From Planctomycetes bacterium SM23_32 (GTDB taxonomy: Bacteria > Planctomycetota > Brocadiia > SM23-32), in assembly GCA_001303885.1 (NCBI GenBank), contig LJUE01000019.1, positions 1 to 15,220 of the forward strand: 15,220 bases of DNA. The letters are read 5' to 3'. A program made the position numbers and the translations under genes. Shown in pieces: positions 7,995 through 15,220 of this stretch. How positions within the stretch are numbered: the first letter of the stretch is position 1; each line of letters begins with the position of its first letter. The notes beneath the pieces are model-generated. The model made no database searches, was not told the origin of the DNA, and worked only from the letters and a program-made list of their open reading frames with translations.

Positions 7995-10886
7995 CTACCC
8001 GGCCGCCTCATAGACTGGAGAGCGATCCATGGCATCCCTGATGCGCTGCTTCCCGTCCGGTCCGGTCCAGTGCATCACAAGGGCGGGGCCGTCACCATCG
8101 CTAAGGCGCAGGCGGACCAGGTCCATCGGGATGTCGCAGACGCGACCTTGGACATATCGACAGAGCGTCAGGGCCAGCGTCTCCTGGTCGCCAGGTTGTC
8201 CATAGCGAGCGTCACCTGGACGGTCCGACCGCAGCGCCATCGTCATCGACGCCCACTGGGGGATGACCGGGTCGCCGTGGTTGAAGGCGATGACCCCGCT
8301 GTTGTAGATTAGCGCCTCGGGCGGCATGGCGTCACGGAAACTCCGGGGTGTGCCCCGGTCAACCGTCATCCCTATGCCGTCGTCCGCGCAGAACTCGAAC
8401 AGTTGTGTCAGGCCCCCGCGCACTTCGCAGTCTGCGTCCAGCCAGATCGCCTGCCTGAAAGGAGATTCCAGGAGCGCCAAAGGCTTCTTGAACCAGCCGT
8501 AGCAGTCGGCGGCCGGGGCCTTGGCCAGGAGTCCGCGTTCGGCGCACCATTCTCGTGCCGCCGCGCTCATGCCGAGGTCCACAAACAGGACGGGCAGGTC
8601 ATTGTGCGTCGAGTAGTTCGACCACCACCAGTCCAACAGCCATTCCTGCCCCTCATCAAAGCCGGCGACTACCCCGCGGTCAGAGATGGGCTTGACGTGT
8701 GTCCAGTCACGGTGGAAGGCAGATCGCATGTCACGACACACGCCAGCCTGGATGGCCGACCAAGCCCGGCGGATGGCGCCCTTGCCCCCGGGCCCGCTCC
8801 AGTGAACGATCACCACGCCGTCGGCTTCGCCTTCCTGCCTCGAACGCAGAATCTCGAGCGGTATCTCCGCGACGGCATCCGAGGGCTTCTCGCCAAGCAG
8901 TGCGCTGAGGATCTCCTGGTCGCCACGGAACGCCTTGTGCTTTTCCAGGACGGCCTCGGCCCATTCCAACACAAGCGGGTCACCCTGTGTGACAACCAGG
9001 CAACCGCCACACCAGTATGGACCTCCAAAGGACAGCCGCTCGCGCAGTCTGACCGGATAGGACCAGTCCCGCCCGATCGCCAACCGGTTGCCGCCCACGG
9101 ACGCTACCCTGGCAACGTTTTCGCGGACCTCACAATCCAGGTCGCACCAGACCGTTCGCCGAAACGGGCTCTGCAACAGGGCGAAAGGTTTACGGAACCA
9201 GCCGTCAATGCCATTGGGTGCGCCGTGGGGAGTAATCCTCCCACGCGCCTCGCACCAACGGCGTGTCTCGGAATCCATGCCGAAGTCTGCAAAGACCACT
9301 GGCCACTGGTTACGGCGCGCGTACGCATGCCACCACCAGGGCACGAGGTCCTCTTGACCCCGGCAAACCGGCACCATCACGCCGAGGTCCTCGCTTGGCT
9401 GGCTTGCCCACTGCACGGGATGGGTCGTTGCGAGAGTCGGTCCGGCATCCGTTGGCTCGGCGTCCAGACGCTCTTTGAGGATGACCTTGCCCCGTGTGCC
9501 GGTCCAGTGGAAGACTGCCGACCCGTTGTCGGGACCGCGATACCGGTTGAAGGCCAGCGATGGCGGCATCCGGCTTACCTCGTAGCCACCCTGCGCGATC
9601 ACGCGAGCGAGGGCCTCGTTGTCGCCCTTGTACTCTTGCTCCCTCGCCAAGGCTTCTGCCGCCCAGTCGGTGACGAACGAGTGCCCGTGGTTCACCGCGA
9701 TAATCCCGGCGTCCCACATTGTGGTGTCAGGGGTGCACATCGCGAACCAGCCGTCTGTCGCCTCTGCGGCAACCGATCGGCCCTTCGCGGCAGGCGCCAG
9801 GGCAACACCACTGCCGCGGCAGGACTCGAGAAGCGGCCTGACGGACCCTCGCACTTCGCAGTCGGGTTCGAGGGACAAGACCTCCTTGAACGGCGCCCGC
9901 AGAATGGCGAACGGCTTCCGAAAACACGCTCTTGCCACGGGAACGTCGGTAACATCCACCATTCGGCCCCGGTCGCCGCACCAGCCGCGCATGGCCTCGC
10001 TCATCCCGAAGTCAGCAAAGGCGACGGGAAGGGTGTTATGTTTGTGGAAGTTGTCGAACCACCAAGGCACGAGCCATTCACAGGCGGCATCAAAGCCAAC
10101 CAATACCCCACGCTCCTCGGGAGGGTCGCCCCTCCACTGACACCGTTCGGCATCGGTCGCATGCAGGATCGGCGCTTGTCTGTCGGGAGCCTGGGACTCG
10201 GACAGCACCAAGGCCTTAACCAGCGGAACAAAAGGCAGGAATTCGTTGATGGGTGAGTCCGGCGTGCAACTGATGATCCCGATGCCGCGCTCCTTCGCTG
10301 CCGGAGTCAGGCCTCGAAGGTCGTTCACCAAGTTCGCCATGAGGTGTTGGTTCGCCGCACGCTGGTCCTCAGACAACTCACGGTCGTCGTGGTAGTCGCG
10401 CTTGCCCCCGAAATCACACCCGACCAGGAAGATGCGCCTTCCCCCCATCCATAGCACCAGGTGCAGGGCTGTCGTGAACGTGTTCCGGTTCCACACGAAT
10501 CTCACGTCGTGAGCCCGCCGGTCCAGGATCTCGCAGAACGGCGCGTTCTCGATGTCGGCAAAGAAGACGTTGGGGAACTCCCTGAGGGGACGTCCCTGAC
10601 AGCGTCTGCCCCCGTAGTTGCCCCGCGCGACCTTGATGAACGGCTCGGCCCACACCCGACGGTCATAACACTCCGGCACGTCCGTGCCCACCCATACGTC
10701 GGGGCGGACGGCGGGATACGCGGTGGTGACAGCGAAGACCATCCTGCCTGGACCCTTGAGGGCCGAGGTGTCCACCTCCGCGAGCGATGGGCCGGGACAG
10801 CACAGATAGGCGTCCACGCCGAGATTACAGCGTGCCAGGCCCCGGCTCTTCACCCATCCGTTGCCGCAGTCGTACCAGAGCGCCAT
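7995..10886 (-). CDS. Multi-domain glycosyltransferase-like protein: DUF115-like N-domain plus three tandem GT-A-like modules
   Basis: A 963-aa protein with no signal peptide or membrane segment. Residues 1-235 resemble the Rossmann-like DUF115/phage glycosyltransferase-associated fold: PGPSL at 31-35, VFAVTTAYPAVRPDVWVGTD, and RRIFLVGCDFGG at 150-161. Three homologous modules follow, at about 259-466, 501-704 and 738-947. Each has a '(F/D)xxxEWLxxWWW' start, LPVxFADFGM, WCxxRGR, GWFxKPxALLxSPFR, a DxD-like motif before CEVR, GDxExL, and a closing HW(T/S)G..GK. The DxD reads D582-L-D584 in module 2, D817-A-D819 in module 3, but E340-P-D342 in module 1. The DxD and terminal His are hallmarks of GT-A, GT8-like sugar transferases using a nucleotide sugar and a metal ion. 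AGGAAGGG upstream is a good SD. It lies 30 bp downstream of a collagen-like gene, its possible substrate. The exact sugar and acceptor are unknown. Confidence 0.8.
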   Translation of the reverse strand: MALWYDCGNGWVKSRGLARCNLGVDAYLCCPGPSLAEVDTSALKGPGRMVFAVTTAYPAVRPDVWVGTDVPECYDRRVWAEPFIKVARGNYGGRRCQGRPLREFPNVFFADIENAPFCEILDRRAHDVRFVWNRNTFTTALHLVLWMGGRRIFLVGCDFGGKRDYHDDRELSEDQRAANQHLMANLVNDLRGLTPAAKERGIGIISCTPDSPINEFLPFVPLVKALVLSESQAPDRQAPILHATDAERCQWRGDPPEERGVLVGFDAACEWLVPWWFDNFHKHNTLPVAFADFGMSEAMRGWCGDRGRMVDVTDVPVARACFRKPFAILRAPFKEVLSLEPDCEVRGSVRPLLESCRGSGVALAPAAKGRSVAAEATDGWFAMCTPDTTMWDAGIIAVNHGHSFVTDWAAEALAREQEYKGDNEALARVIAQGGYEVSRMPPSLAFNRYRGPDNGSAVFHWTGTRGKVILKERLDAEPTDAGPTLATTHPVQWASQPSEDLGVMVPVCRGQEDLVPWWWHAYARRNQWPVVFADFGMDSETRRWCEARGRITPHGAPNGIDGWFRKPFALLQSPFRRTVWCDLDCEVRENVARVASVGGNRLAIGRDWSYPVRLRERLSFGGPYWCGGCLVVTQGDPLVLEWAEAVLEKHKAFRGDQEILSALLGEKPSDAVAEIPLEILRSRQEGEADGVVIVHWSGPGGKGAIRRAWSAIQAGVCRDMRSAFHRDWTHVKPISDRGVVAGFDEGQEWLLDWWWSNYSTHNDLPVLFVDLGMSAAAREWCAERGLLAKAPAADCYGWFKKPLALLESPFRQAIWLDADCEVRGGLTQLFEFCADDGIGMTVDRGTPRSFRDAMPPEALIYNSGVIAFNHGDPVIPQWASMTMALRSDRPGDARYGQPGDQETLALTLCRYVQGRVCDIPMDLVRLRLSDGDGPALVMHWTGPDGKQRIRDAMDRSPVYEAAG

Positions 10887-10916
10887 GAGAGCGTGCCCTT
10901 CCTGTCCGCATGCCGC

Positions 10917-11528
10917 TTAGACCGTCGCCTCGACTTCCACGGACTGCTGCCAGAACGCTTCGTTCCGCCGAGCCTGCTCCTCCGTGAACACGGGGAATCG
11001 CTCCGTGAACCCGCGGCGCACGCCGGCCAGGAGGATGTGCAGAGACACCTCCCCATCTCCGTTCGGGGGACAGCGGACGACGACCTCGTTGTCGTCACTG
11101 ACCTCGGCTCCCGGTGTTCCGGCGAGAGGCACGTCGGGCTGCGCGGCCAGCACACAGAGGGAACCGGGCTCACACGCCTCGGCGAAGAGCGGGTCGACCG
11201 GCACCCGGCCTTCGGCAGCCGTCGCCGGGATCGTGACCTCCGCCACATCGAAGAACAACACCGCGGGTGCCTCGATACAACTGAGGCCGCGCCATTCCCC
11301 CCCAAGGTTGAGGATTGCCGTCTTCGGGCCGGTAGGTCCGGTCTTGCCGGTCCTTCCCGTTCCGCCCGTACCGCCCGTCGGGCCGCTTCCGCCGGTACCG
11401 CCTGTGGGCCCAGTACCGCCGGTGAGGCCGATAGGGCCGGTCATCATCTCGGCAGGATCTCCCGTCGGACCGGATGGGCCGGTGGGGCCGGTCGTGCCTG
11501 TGGGACCTGTAGGTCCTTGCTCCGTCAT
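10917..11528 (-). CDS. Collagen-like protein with Thr-rich Gly-X-Y repeats
   Basis: A 203-aa protein. After MTEQ come 7 Gly-X-Y triplets, a short break (AEMMT), and 13 more triplets up to about residue 69. Fifteen of the 20 triplets carry Thr in the Y position (GPT, GGT, GRT, GKT) and two carry Ser. In bacterial collagen-like proteins such as BclA of Bacillus spores, such Thr residues are known sugar attachment sites. Residues 70-203 form a separate acidic, beta-type domain (AVLFFDVAEVTIPATAAEG, DNEVVVRCPPNGDGEVSLHIL), which could be the trimerising or display head. There is no signal peptide, so it may be a structural, phage-derived or non-Sec protein. SD AGGAGAAAGG precedes ATG 11528. It lies directly upstream of the three-module transferase and downstream of the sigma factor gene pair on the same strand. 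The opposite-strand Pro/Val-rich frame is its shadow. Confidence 0.9.
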   Translation of the reverse strand: MTEQGPTGPTGTTGPTGPSGPTGDPAEMMTGPIGLTGGTGPTGGTGGSGPTGGTGGTGRTGKTGPTGPKTAILNLGGEWRGLSCIEAPAVLFFDVAEVTIPATAAEGRVPVDPLFAEACEPGSLCVLAAQPDVPLAGTPGAEVSDDNEVVVRCPPNGDGEVSLHILLAGVRRGFTERFPVFTEEQARRNEAFWQQSVEVEATV

Positions 11529-11755
11529 CGCCTTTCTCCTAACTTTTCACCCGTTCCTTGCGGCCTGTTCGTTATTACAGGGGGCAGCGGTCCCCCGGAT
11601 TGACAGCCTGAGACACTCGCAAACAGGTTGCTGGCCCATCGCGCGGACGACGCTACCACAGTCGCCTGCTTGACCACTTCGCTTCACGCGAGACAGGGCC
11701 AGCAGGCCGGAGGGCTACTCCGCAGACGAGTGTTGCCTCCCCCAAGGCACGGCCG
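11529..11755 (-). other. Leader region of the collagen-like gene
   Basis: A 227-bp gap on the minus-strand gene row. A small hairpin with a GGGGG/CCCCC stem (11580-11584 with 11592-11596) lies some 50-70 nt upstream of the collagen-like start. The minus strand just downstream of it reads TGTAATAAC, which resembles an extended -10 box, but no matching -35 is visible. An internal promoter here is possible but unproven. Confidence 0.3.
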
Positions 11756-12292
11756 CTAAGCATCCGCCGCCGCGCCGTCCTCTCCGGCGTGTTTCTGGCA
11801 GGTGTCTCGAGCCTTGACGAAAAGGGCTTTCAGATCAGCCGTCATCCACGGCTTGCTCGCAATCTCGGCGAAGTAACGCGCCAAGTCGCGGTATCCGTGC
11901 TTAGTGATCCTCTCGTTGTGTGCGACCAGTGCCGCTGCGATCGCCGCATAGTAGATGGACGTTGCTGTCGCCTTGGTAGAGGTTGAAGACTCTTTCTGAT
12001 CGAGCAGCTTCGCGTAATTCTTCAGATCTGTAAGAGCAACCAAGTCCGGAACCGAAGCGAACAGCAGTTCGGCGATCGTGCAGTACGAACTCAACTCGTC
12101 ACAGGGCCGCCCAAGGACCTCTCGCGGCGAGTCCGGGTGCGAGTCGTCCGGCAGCCTCTCTTCGTACAACAGCGTCGCCAACTCGGCCGCGACAGGTTGA
12201 TCCTGCCTCGCGTCGACCCGGCGGGGCCCCACCCCAATCCCCATAAGGCTTGCTACCTGGTCAGCGCGCAGATGGGAAAGGGTCGGCCTCAC
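11756..12292 (-). CDS. Conserved-looking hypothetical protein downstream of the sigma factor
   Basis: A soluble 178-aa protein, largely helical, with no membrane segment or catalytic motif. I prefer the GTG start at 12292: a full AGGAGGT (complement of 12301-12307) lies 8 nt upstream. The in-frame ATG at 12358 has no SD, and its first 22 codons would overlap this SD. Visible blocks are the opening RPTLSHLRADQVASLMGIG, LGRPCDELSSYCTIAELLF, LTDLKNYAKLLDQK, TATSIYYAAIAAALV, GYRDLARYFAEIASKPW and a basic end. The central part looks like a small helical bundle. It starts 126 nt after the sigma factor stop and is probably co-transcribed, so a regulatory partner (anti-sigma-like or adaptor) is possible. 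I infer this from position only. The C-terminus ends in an Ala/Asp-rich tail. Confidence 0.72.
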   Translation of the reverse strand: MRPTLSHLRADQVASLMGIGVGPRRVDARQDQPVAAELATLLYEERLPDDSHPDSPREVLGRPCDELSSYCTIAELLFASVPDLVALTDLKNYAKLLDQKESSTSTKATATSIYYAAIAAALVAHNERITKHGYRDLARYFAEIASKPWMTADLKALFVKARDTCQKHAGEDGAAADA

Positions 12293-12300
12293 TCCAACGG

Positions 12301-12307
12301 ACCTCCT
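12301..12307 (-). promoter_or_regulatory. Strong Shine-Dalgarno AGGAGGT that fixes a GTG start
   Basis: The minus strand reads AGGAGGT eight bases before GTG 12292-12290. It lies inside the longer reading frame that begins at ATG 12358, and so argues for the shorter 178-aa protein. Confidence 0.7.
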
Positions 12308-12418
12308 GTCTGAGGCCGGCGCTTGCACTGTTCTGCTCCCACAGTCGTCGCCTTGCATACGTCGATCCGTCGTAAGGCAGTAGGAGTGGGTCTTTCGGTA
12401 TGAAGTACACCGAACGGC

Positions 12419-13192
12419 TCAGAATCCTGCGCCGCTTTCGGAGAGAATGGCCGTCAACTCGCGCATCTCTGCTTCCACATCGGCTTCTGAAGCCACGAGC
12501 CGTCGTACATGCTGGGCGAGAACGGCCCGGAACCTTCGCTTCACAGTGACGATCATGTTCGATGCTCTCGCGAGGTCGGCGACCCCGGCCTGGGCGCAGA
12601 CCTCGGTGATGGCCGGTGGCTCTGAGTCCTCCATGATCGGTTTCACGACCCGGAGGCGGAACACCTCCCAGTGTGTCTGCTGGCCCCGATCGCGGCAGTC
12701 GCACTCCACCTGCTCCAGCACCTGCTCAAGCAGCGTCGCAGCCCATTCGTAGTTGAAGGCCGCCTCCGGCGTCATGTCGCAGCCCCGGTCGGGGATCTCA
12801 AACGACTCAATCGCCTCCACCGGAATCACGCCCCCCGGAGGCCTCCGCCTCGGGGAGGCGCCGGCCCGACGGACGTTCGCCACGTAGTGTCCCAGCGAAA
12901 CCAGCAGGAAACTGCGGAACCGGCCCTTTGCGGAATCCGCCTTCTGCACCAGCTCGCGGCCGAGCACGACCTCGTGGAAGAAGCCCTGGGCCAGGTCTTT
13001 GGCCTCCTCATTGCCAAAGCCCTGACGGCGTAGATAGCAGTAGATGGGCTTCCAGTACTGTGCAATCATCCGGCCCATCGCCTCCCGCCGCTCATCGTCG
13101 TCGGGTGTCCGGGTGCGGAGGATGCTGGCCCAGTCGGTTGTCTCAAACCGGTCACCCGGCCCGCCCATGCTCGTTCGATCGCCTGGGGACAT
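12419..13192 (-). CDS. ECF-type RNA polymerase sigma factor
   Basis: A 257-aa alternative sigma factor that would direct RNA polymerase to its own promoter set. Region 2 (about 37-110) contains YWKPIYCYLRRQGFGNEEAKDLAQGFF and the DNA-melting/linker part GRFRSFLLVSLGHYVANVRR. A linker with EAIESFEIPD follows, then region 4 (about 152-235) with HWEVFRLRVV, ITEVCAQAGV and the helix-turn-helix SNMIVTVKRRFRAVLAQHVRRLV. The DLAQGFF motif and the long linker are typical of planctomycete ECF sigma factors often found with Ser/Thr kinases. ATG 13192 is chosen because AGGAG lies 10 nt upstream and because the frame further upstream (to 13558) is not sigma-like. ATG 13168 is a weaker alternative. It heads a row of four minus-strand genes and may control them. 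No anti-sigma with a zinc motif is visible; the downstream 178-aa protein or the + strand kinase could take that role. Confidence 0.9.
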   Translation of the reverse strand: MSPGDRTSMGGPGDRFETTDWASILRTRTPDDDERREAMGRMIAQYWKPIYCYLRRQGFGNEEAKDLAQGFFHEVVLGRELVQKADSAKGRFRSFLLVSLGHYVANVRRAGASPRRRPPGGVIPVEAIESFEIPDRGCDMTPEAAFNYEWAATLLEQVLEQVECDCRDRGQQTHWEVFRLRVVKPIMEDSEPPAITEVCAQAGVADLARASNMIVTVKRRFRAVLAQHVRRLVASEADVEAEMRELTAILSESGAGF

Positions 13193-13820
13193 GACACCAC
13201 TACTCCTGTGGCGGCCATCACCACCATACTGGAATCCTGCGATGATGCAAACGTTTCTGGTACCTGTTTTAGGTGTCGCTCCAGTGGACCAGGAGCGGGG
13301 CACGTCGACAGGTCGCCAAGCATCAGGGGACGCCGCATCGAGCGCAGCACCAGACACAAGACTGCAGAGCCGATTCAGTAGAAGCGAGACAGTCGGCACG
13401 CCAGCCACGAAGGCATGTCCCACCGGTTTGTCGACGCACCGGTCAGAGCCAGCGCCCGTGTCGATAGCGGGCCGCTCGCCGTAAACAGGCATGGCGAGCG
13501 GCCCTTGCGCTGGGATGGGCGATTCAGCAACAACGTGTGCCACCGAGCCGAATGGCATTGTACCATAGGGCCACTCGGTTTGCGAAAGTCACTTCTACCC
13601 TCTTGGCTGCCACCGCCGGGCAATGGGCGCAGGGTGGCTGCGGTTTTGGTGTATTTACAGTAGGGACCGCCGCATGCTCGCCTGTCCGGGCAGCCCCCCA
13701 CCGAGACCACGCAAGAGGGCGTCGGACAGGCACGGATGCACATGCCCTTTGCCGGCGCAGCCAGGCAACGGACTACCAGCGGTGCTGCGGGAGCTTCCGC
13801 AGGCGCAGGAAAGGGAACCC
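13193..13820. other. Divergent intergenic region with a perfect 12-bp hairpin
   Basis: A 628-bp stretch between the divergent sigma factor and secreted hydrolase genes, with no convincing gene. It holds a perfect inverted repeat, GGGCCGCTCGCC (13469-13480) and GGCGAGCGGCCC (13493-13504), around a 12-nt loop. Promoters for both genes must lie here. No clean -35/-10 pair stands out, in keeping with a specialised sigma factor. An AT-richer patch near 13640-13665 (TTTTGGTGTATTTACAGTAG) is the best candidate for a + strand promoter. Confidence 0.45.
13469..13504. repeat. Perfect 12-bp inverted repeat with 12-nt loop
   Basis: Both arms match without mismatch over 12 bp, all but two pairs being G-C. 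The repeat lies about 280 bp upstream of the sigma start and 320 bp upstream of the hydrolase start. It could be a terminator for a transcript ending here, an operator for a dimeric regulator, or a remnant of a mobile end. No T tract follows on either strand. Confidence 0.5.
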
Positions 13821-15220
13821 ATGTCTCATGAAACCAGACGCACTCGCCATCATAGTGCCCGCTTTCCTGGCTCATGGCGAGGCGGCGCGCGGGCGTTCAG
13901 GTGCCTCGGCCTGACGGCATTCGTCTGCGCCCTGGTTAGCACAGCATGGGCGTCTCCCCCGGATTACGCGACCTTCGGGCGTGAGCAACGCCTTGACCAC
14001 GTCCCCCAGGCCATGGATGTCCTTCGGATCTGGATAGTCAACGTGGAGCAGGGTGACGGGATCATCATCCAACTCCCGAGACGCTATGACTACGATCCTG
14101 ACCCGGATGACGGACAGTCCGAACGAACAGAACGGGTCGACATCCTGATAGACGGAGGGTCGACGCCGAGAAGCGAGGACTGGCGGATGCAGGATTTCCT
14201 TGAACGGCTGTATGCGGGAGGCCGGCCGGCCGTGGAGTATACGGTCATCACCCACCACGACATGGACCACGTCGTCGGACTGATCCGTCTGCTTGAGGGG
14301 AGTGAAGCAACCTTCGACACGGTTTACCACAACGGACTCGCGTCCTACAAGCCCGGGCATCGGGGTTTCCCACAGAAGAGACGGCCCGACAGGCCCGCCG
14401 TGTACACGTACAAGCGCCCGCGTTTACGGTGCGGGATGGCTTTCCTGTACCCGGAGGGGCACGAACACGCCGGCAGGATCGACGGGCAGTACCTGATTGA
14501 GGATCTCGCGAGTCTGCGAGCAGCCCTCGGGGCGCAGGAACTCCATGGCCTGTACGAGGAACTCGCAGAGGCGATCATCTGGAATGCTGACGACTATGGC
14601 CTGTCCGCGTTCCAGCGCGCCTACGCAGGGGCAGCCTTTGTCACAGAGCGCGAACAGGAACTTGGCAGAGACCTCTCTGGGGTGGAGTTCGACGTCCTCT
14701 GGCCGCTGGAGGTCCTTTCGCCGTACGGCAGGAGCGACTGGGGCCAGACCATCAACGGCAACAGCGTCACCTTCAGGCTGCGGTACGGCGAGTTCGAGAT
14801 GCTATTCACCGGCGACCACAACGAGAAGTCAGAGGAGGCACTGCTTGAGCACCTCCGGGCAGAGGGGCGTCTGGACCTGCTGGACTGTGACGTGCTCAAG
14901 GTGCCGCATCATGGCAGTTCCCACGCCTGCGAGCGGTTCCTCAAAGGGCTGGGTTCCGGGCCGGTCATATCTGTCGCGTCCATGGGAGATGAGGGCTTCA
15001 AGTCCAAGGCGATGAACCCGCGGGCCTGGCAGCATCCGTCCACAGACGTGATCCGCTGGCTCGGGGGATCGCACCGCGTGTACCACACCTTCATTCACGA
15101 GCGGCGTTTCACGTGGCCGGACATCACGACCGAGACCGCACGCGGCAGAATGATTGAGCAGACCCACATCCTCATCGAGACCGATGGCAGGTGGTTCCGG
15201 CTGGTCGAATTGCCGCTGGA
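13821..15220 (+). CDS. Secreted ComEC-type metallo-beta-lactamase-fold hydrolase (3' partial)
   Basis: The frame opens at ATG 13821 with SD AGGAAAGGG (13807-13815) and is still open at the window end (466 codons). Residues 1-43 are a signal peptide: a long basic start (RRTRHH..., WRGGARAFR), a hydrophobic core CLGLTAFVCALVST, and a cut site AWA|SP. The mature part begins with LRIWIVNVEQGDGIIIQLP and ILIDGG, the usual MBL opening. THHDMDH (H145, D147, D149, H150) is the HxDxDH variant seen in ComEC C-terminal domains instead of HxHxDH. MLFTGDHNEKSEEALL (D332) and DVLKVPHHGSSH (H363, H364) complete the metal site in ComEC style. The Pfam-type MBL core is interrupted by a long insertion (about 190-290). 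It probably acts outside the cytoplasm on a phosphodiester or another ester; the substrate is unknown. There are no ComEC membrane helices in the visible part, so it is not a full DNA-uptake channel. Confidence 0.88.
   Translation, partial: MSHETRRTRHHSARFPGSWRGGARAFRCLGLTAFVCALVSTAWASPPDYATFGREQRLDHVPQAMDVLRIWIVNVEQGDGIIIQLPRRYDYDPDPDDGQSERTERVDILIDGGSTPRSEDWRMQDFLERLYAGGRPAVEYTVITHHDMDHVVGLIRLLEGSEATFDTVYHNGLASYKPGHRGFPQKRRPDRPAVYTYKRPRLRCGMAFLYPEGHEHAGRIDGQYLIEDLASLRAALGAQELHGLYEELAEAIIWNADDYGLSAFQRAYAGAAFVTEREQELGRDLSGVEFDVLWPLEVLSPYGRSDWGQTINGNSVTFRLRYGEFEMLFTGDHNEKSEEALLEHLRAEGRLDLLDCDVLKVPHHGSSHACERFLKGLGSGPVISVASMGDEGFKSKAMNPRAWQHPSTDVIRWLGGSHRVYHTFIHERRFTWPDITTETARGRMIEQTHILIETDGRWFRLVELPL

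Noticed and set aside
8403..10256. Long plus-strand frame (617 codons) opposite the glycosyltransferase-like gene
   Set aside because: Antisense shadow. It repeats three times only because the real minus-strand protein has three modules.
10461..11603. Plus-strand frame of 380 codons, and the Pro/Val-rich plus-strand frame at 10984-11673
   Set aside because: Antisense to the collagen-like and transferase genes. The PVGP-type repeats are the complement of Gly-X-Thr codons.
12419..13558. A 379-aa version of the sigma factor
   Set aside because: The first 122 residues have no sigma-like features and lie in the divergent noncoding gap. ATG 13192 has an SD and precedes region 2 at the usual distance.
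13872..14360. Minus-strand frame of 162 codons at the right side
   Set aside because: Antisense to the MBL-fold gene, whose metal-binding motifs are clear on the plus strand.

Overview
The window is about 15.2 kb of high-GC bacterial DNA. The best-supported guess at the source is a planctomycete or a close relative. The reasons are an ECF-type sigma factor with a 'DLAQGFF' region 2, a nearby Ser/Thr kinase with a membrane segment and long-period TPR repeats, and many lineage-specific hypothetical proteins. This is inferred from gene style only; no marker gene is present.

Left part (1-4343): a worn accessory boundary. It starts with the 3' end of an unknown gene, then about 600 bp without a convincing gene. 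Next comes the 3' half of a tRNA-Leu (long variable arm, T arm, acceptor strand and CCA, but no matching 5' half), which looks like an attachment-site scar. A complete IS5-family insertion sequence (15-bp perfect inverted repeats, TAA target duplication, transposase split over two frames) sits four bases after the tRNA CCA. It is followed by a MalT/LuxR-type ATPase regulator remnant lacking both ends and broken by frameshifts. After that come an intact ArsR-like regulator and an unrecognised small protein.

Middle (4344-7994): a noncoding leader with hairpins, then a large Ser/Thr kinase-TPR protein on the + strand and a probable terminator.

Right part on the - strand (13192 down to 7995): four genes in one direction. 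They are a sigma factor, a conserved-looking 178-aa protein (best start a GTG with a strong SD), a collagen-like protein rich in Gly-X-Thr triplets, and a 963-aa protein with an N-terminal phage/DUF115-like domain followed by three tandem GT-A-like glycosyltransferase modules. The last two are only 30 bp apart. I infer that the multi-domain transferase may glycosylate the threonines of the collagen-like stalk, which makes this the most interesting unit of the window.

Right edge: diverging from the sigma factor across a 628-bp gap with a perfect 12-bp hairpin is a signal-peptide-bearing metallo-beta-lactamase-fold protein of the ComEC C-terminal type. It is open to the window end and so partial here.
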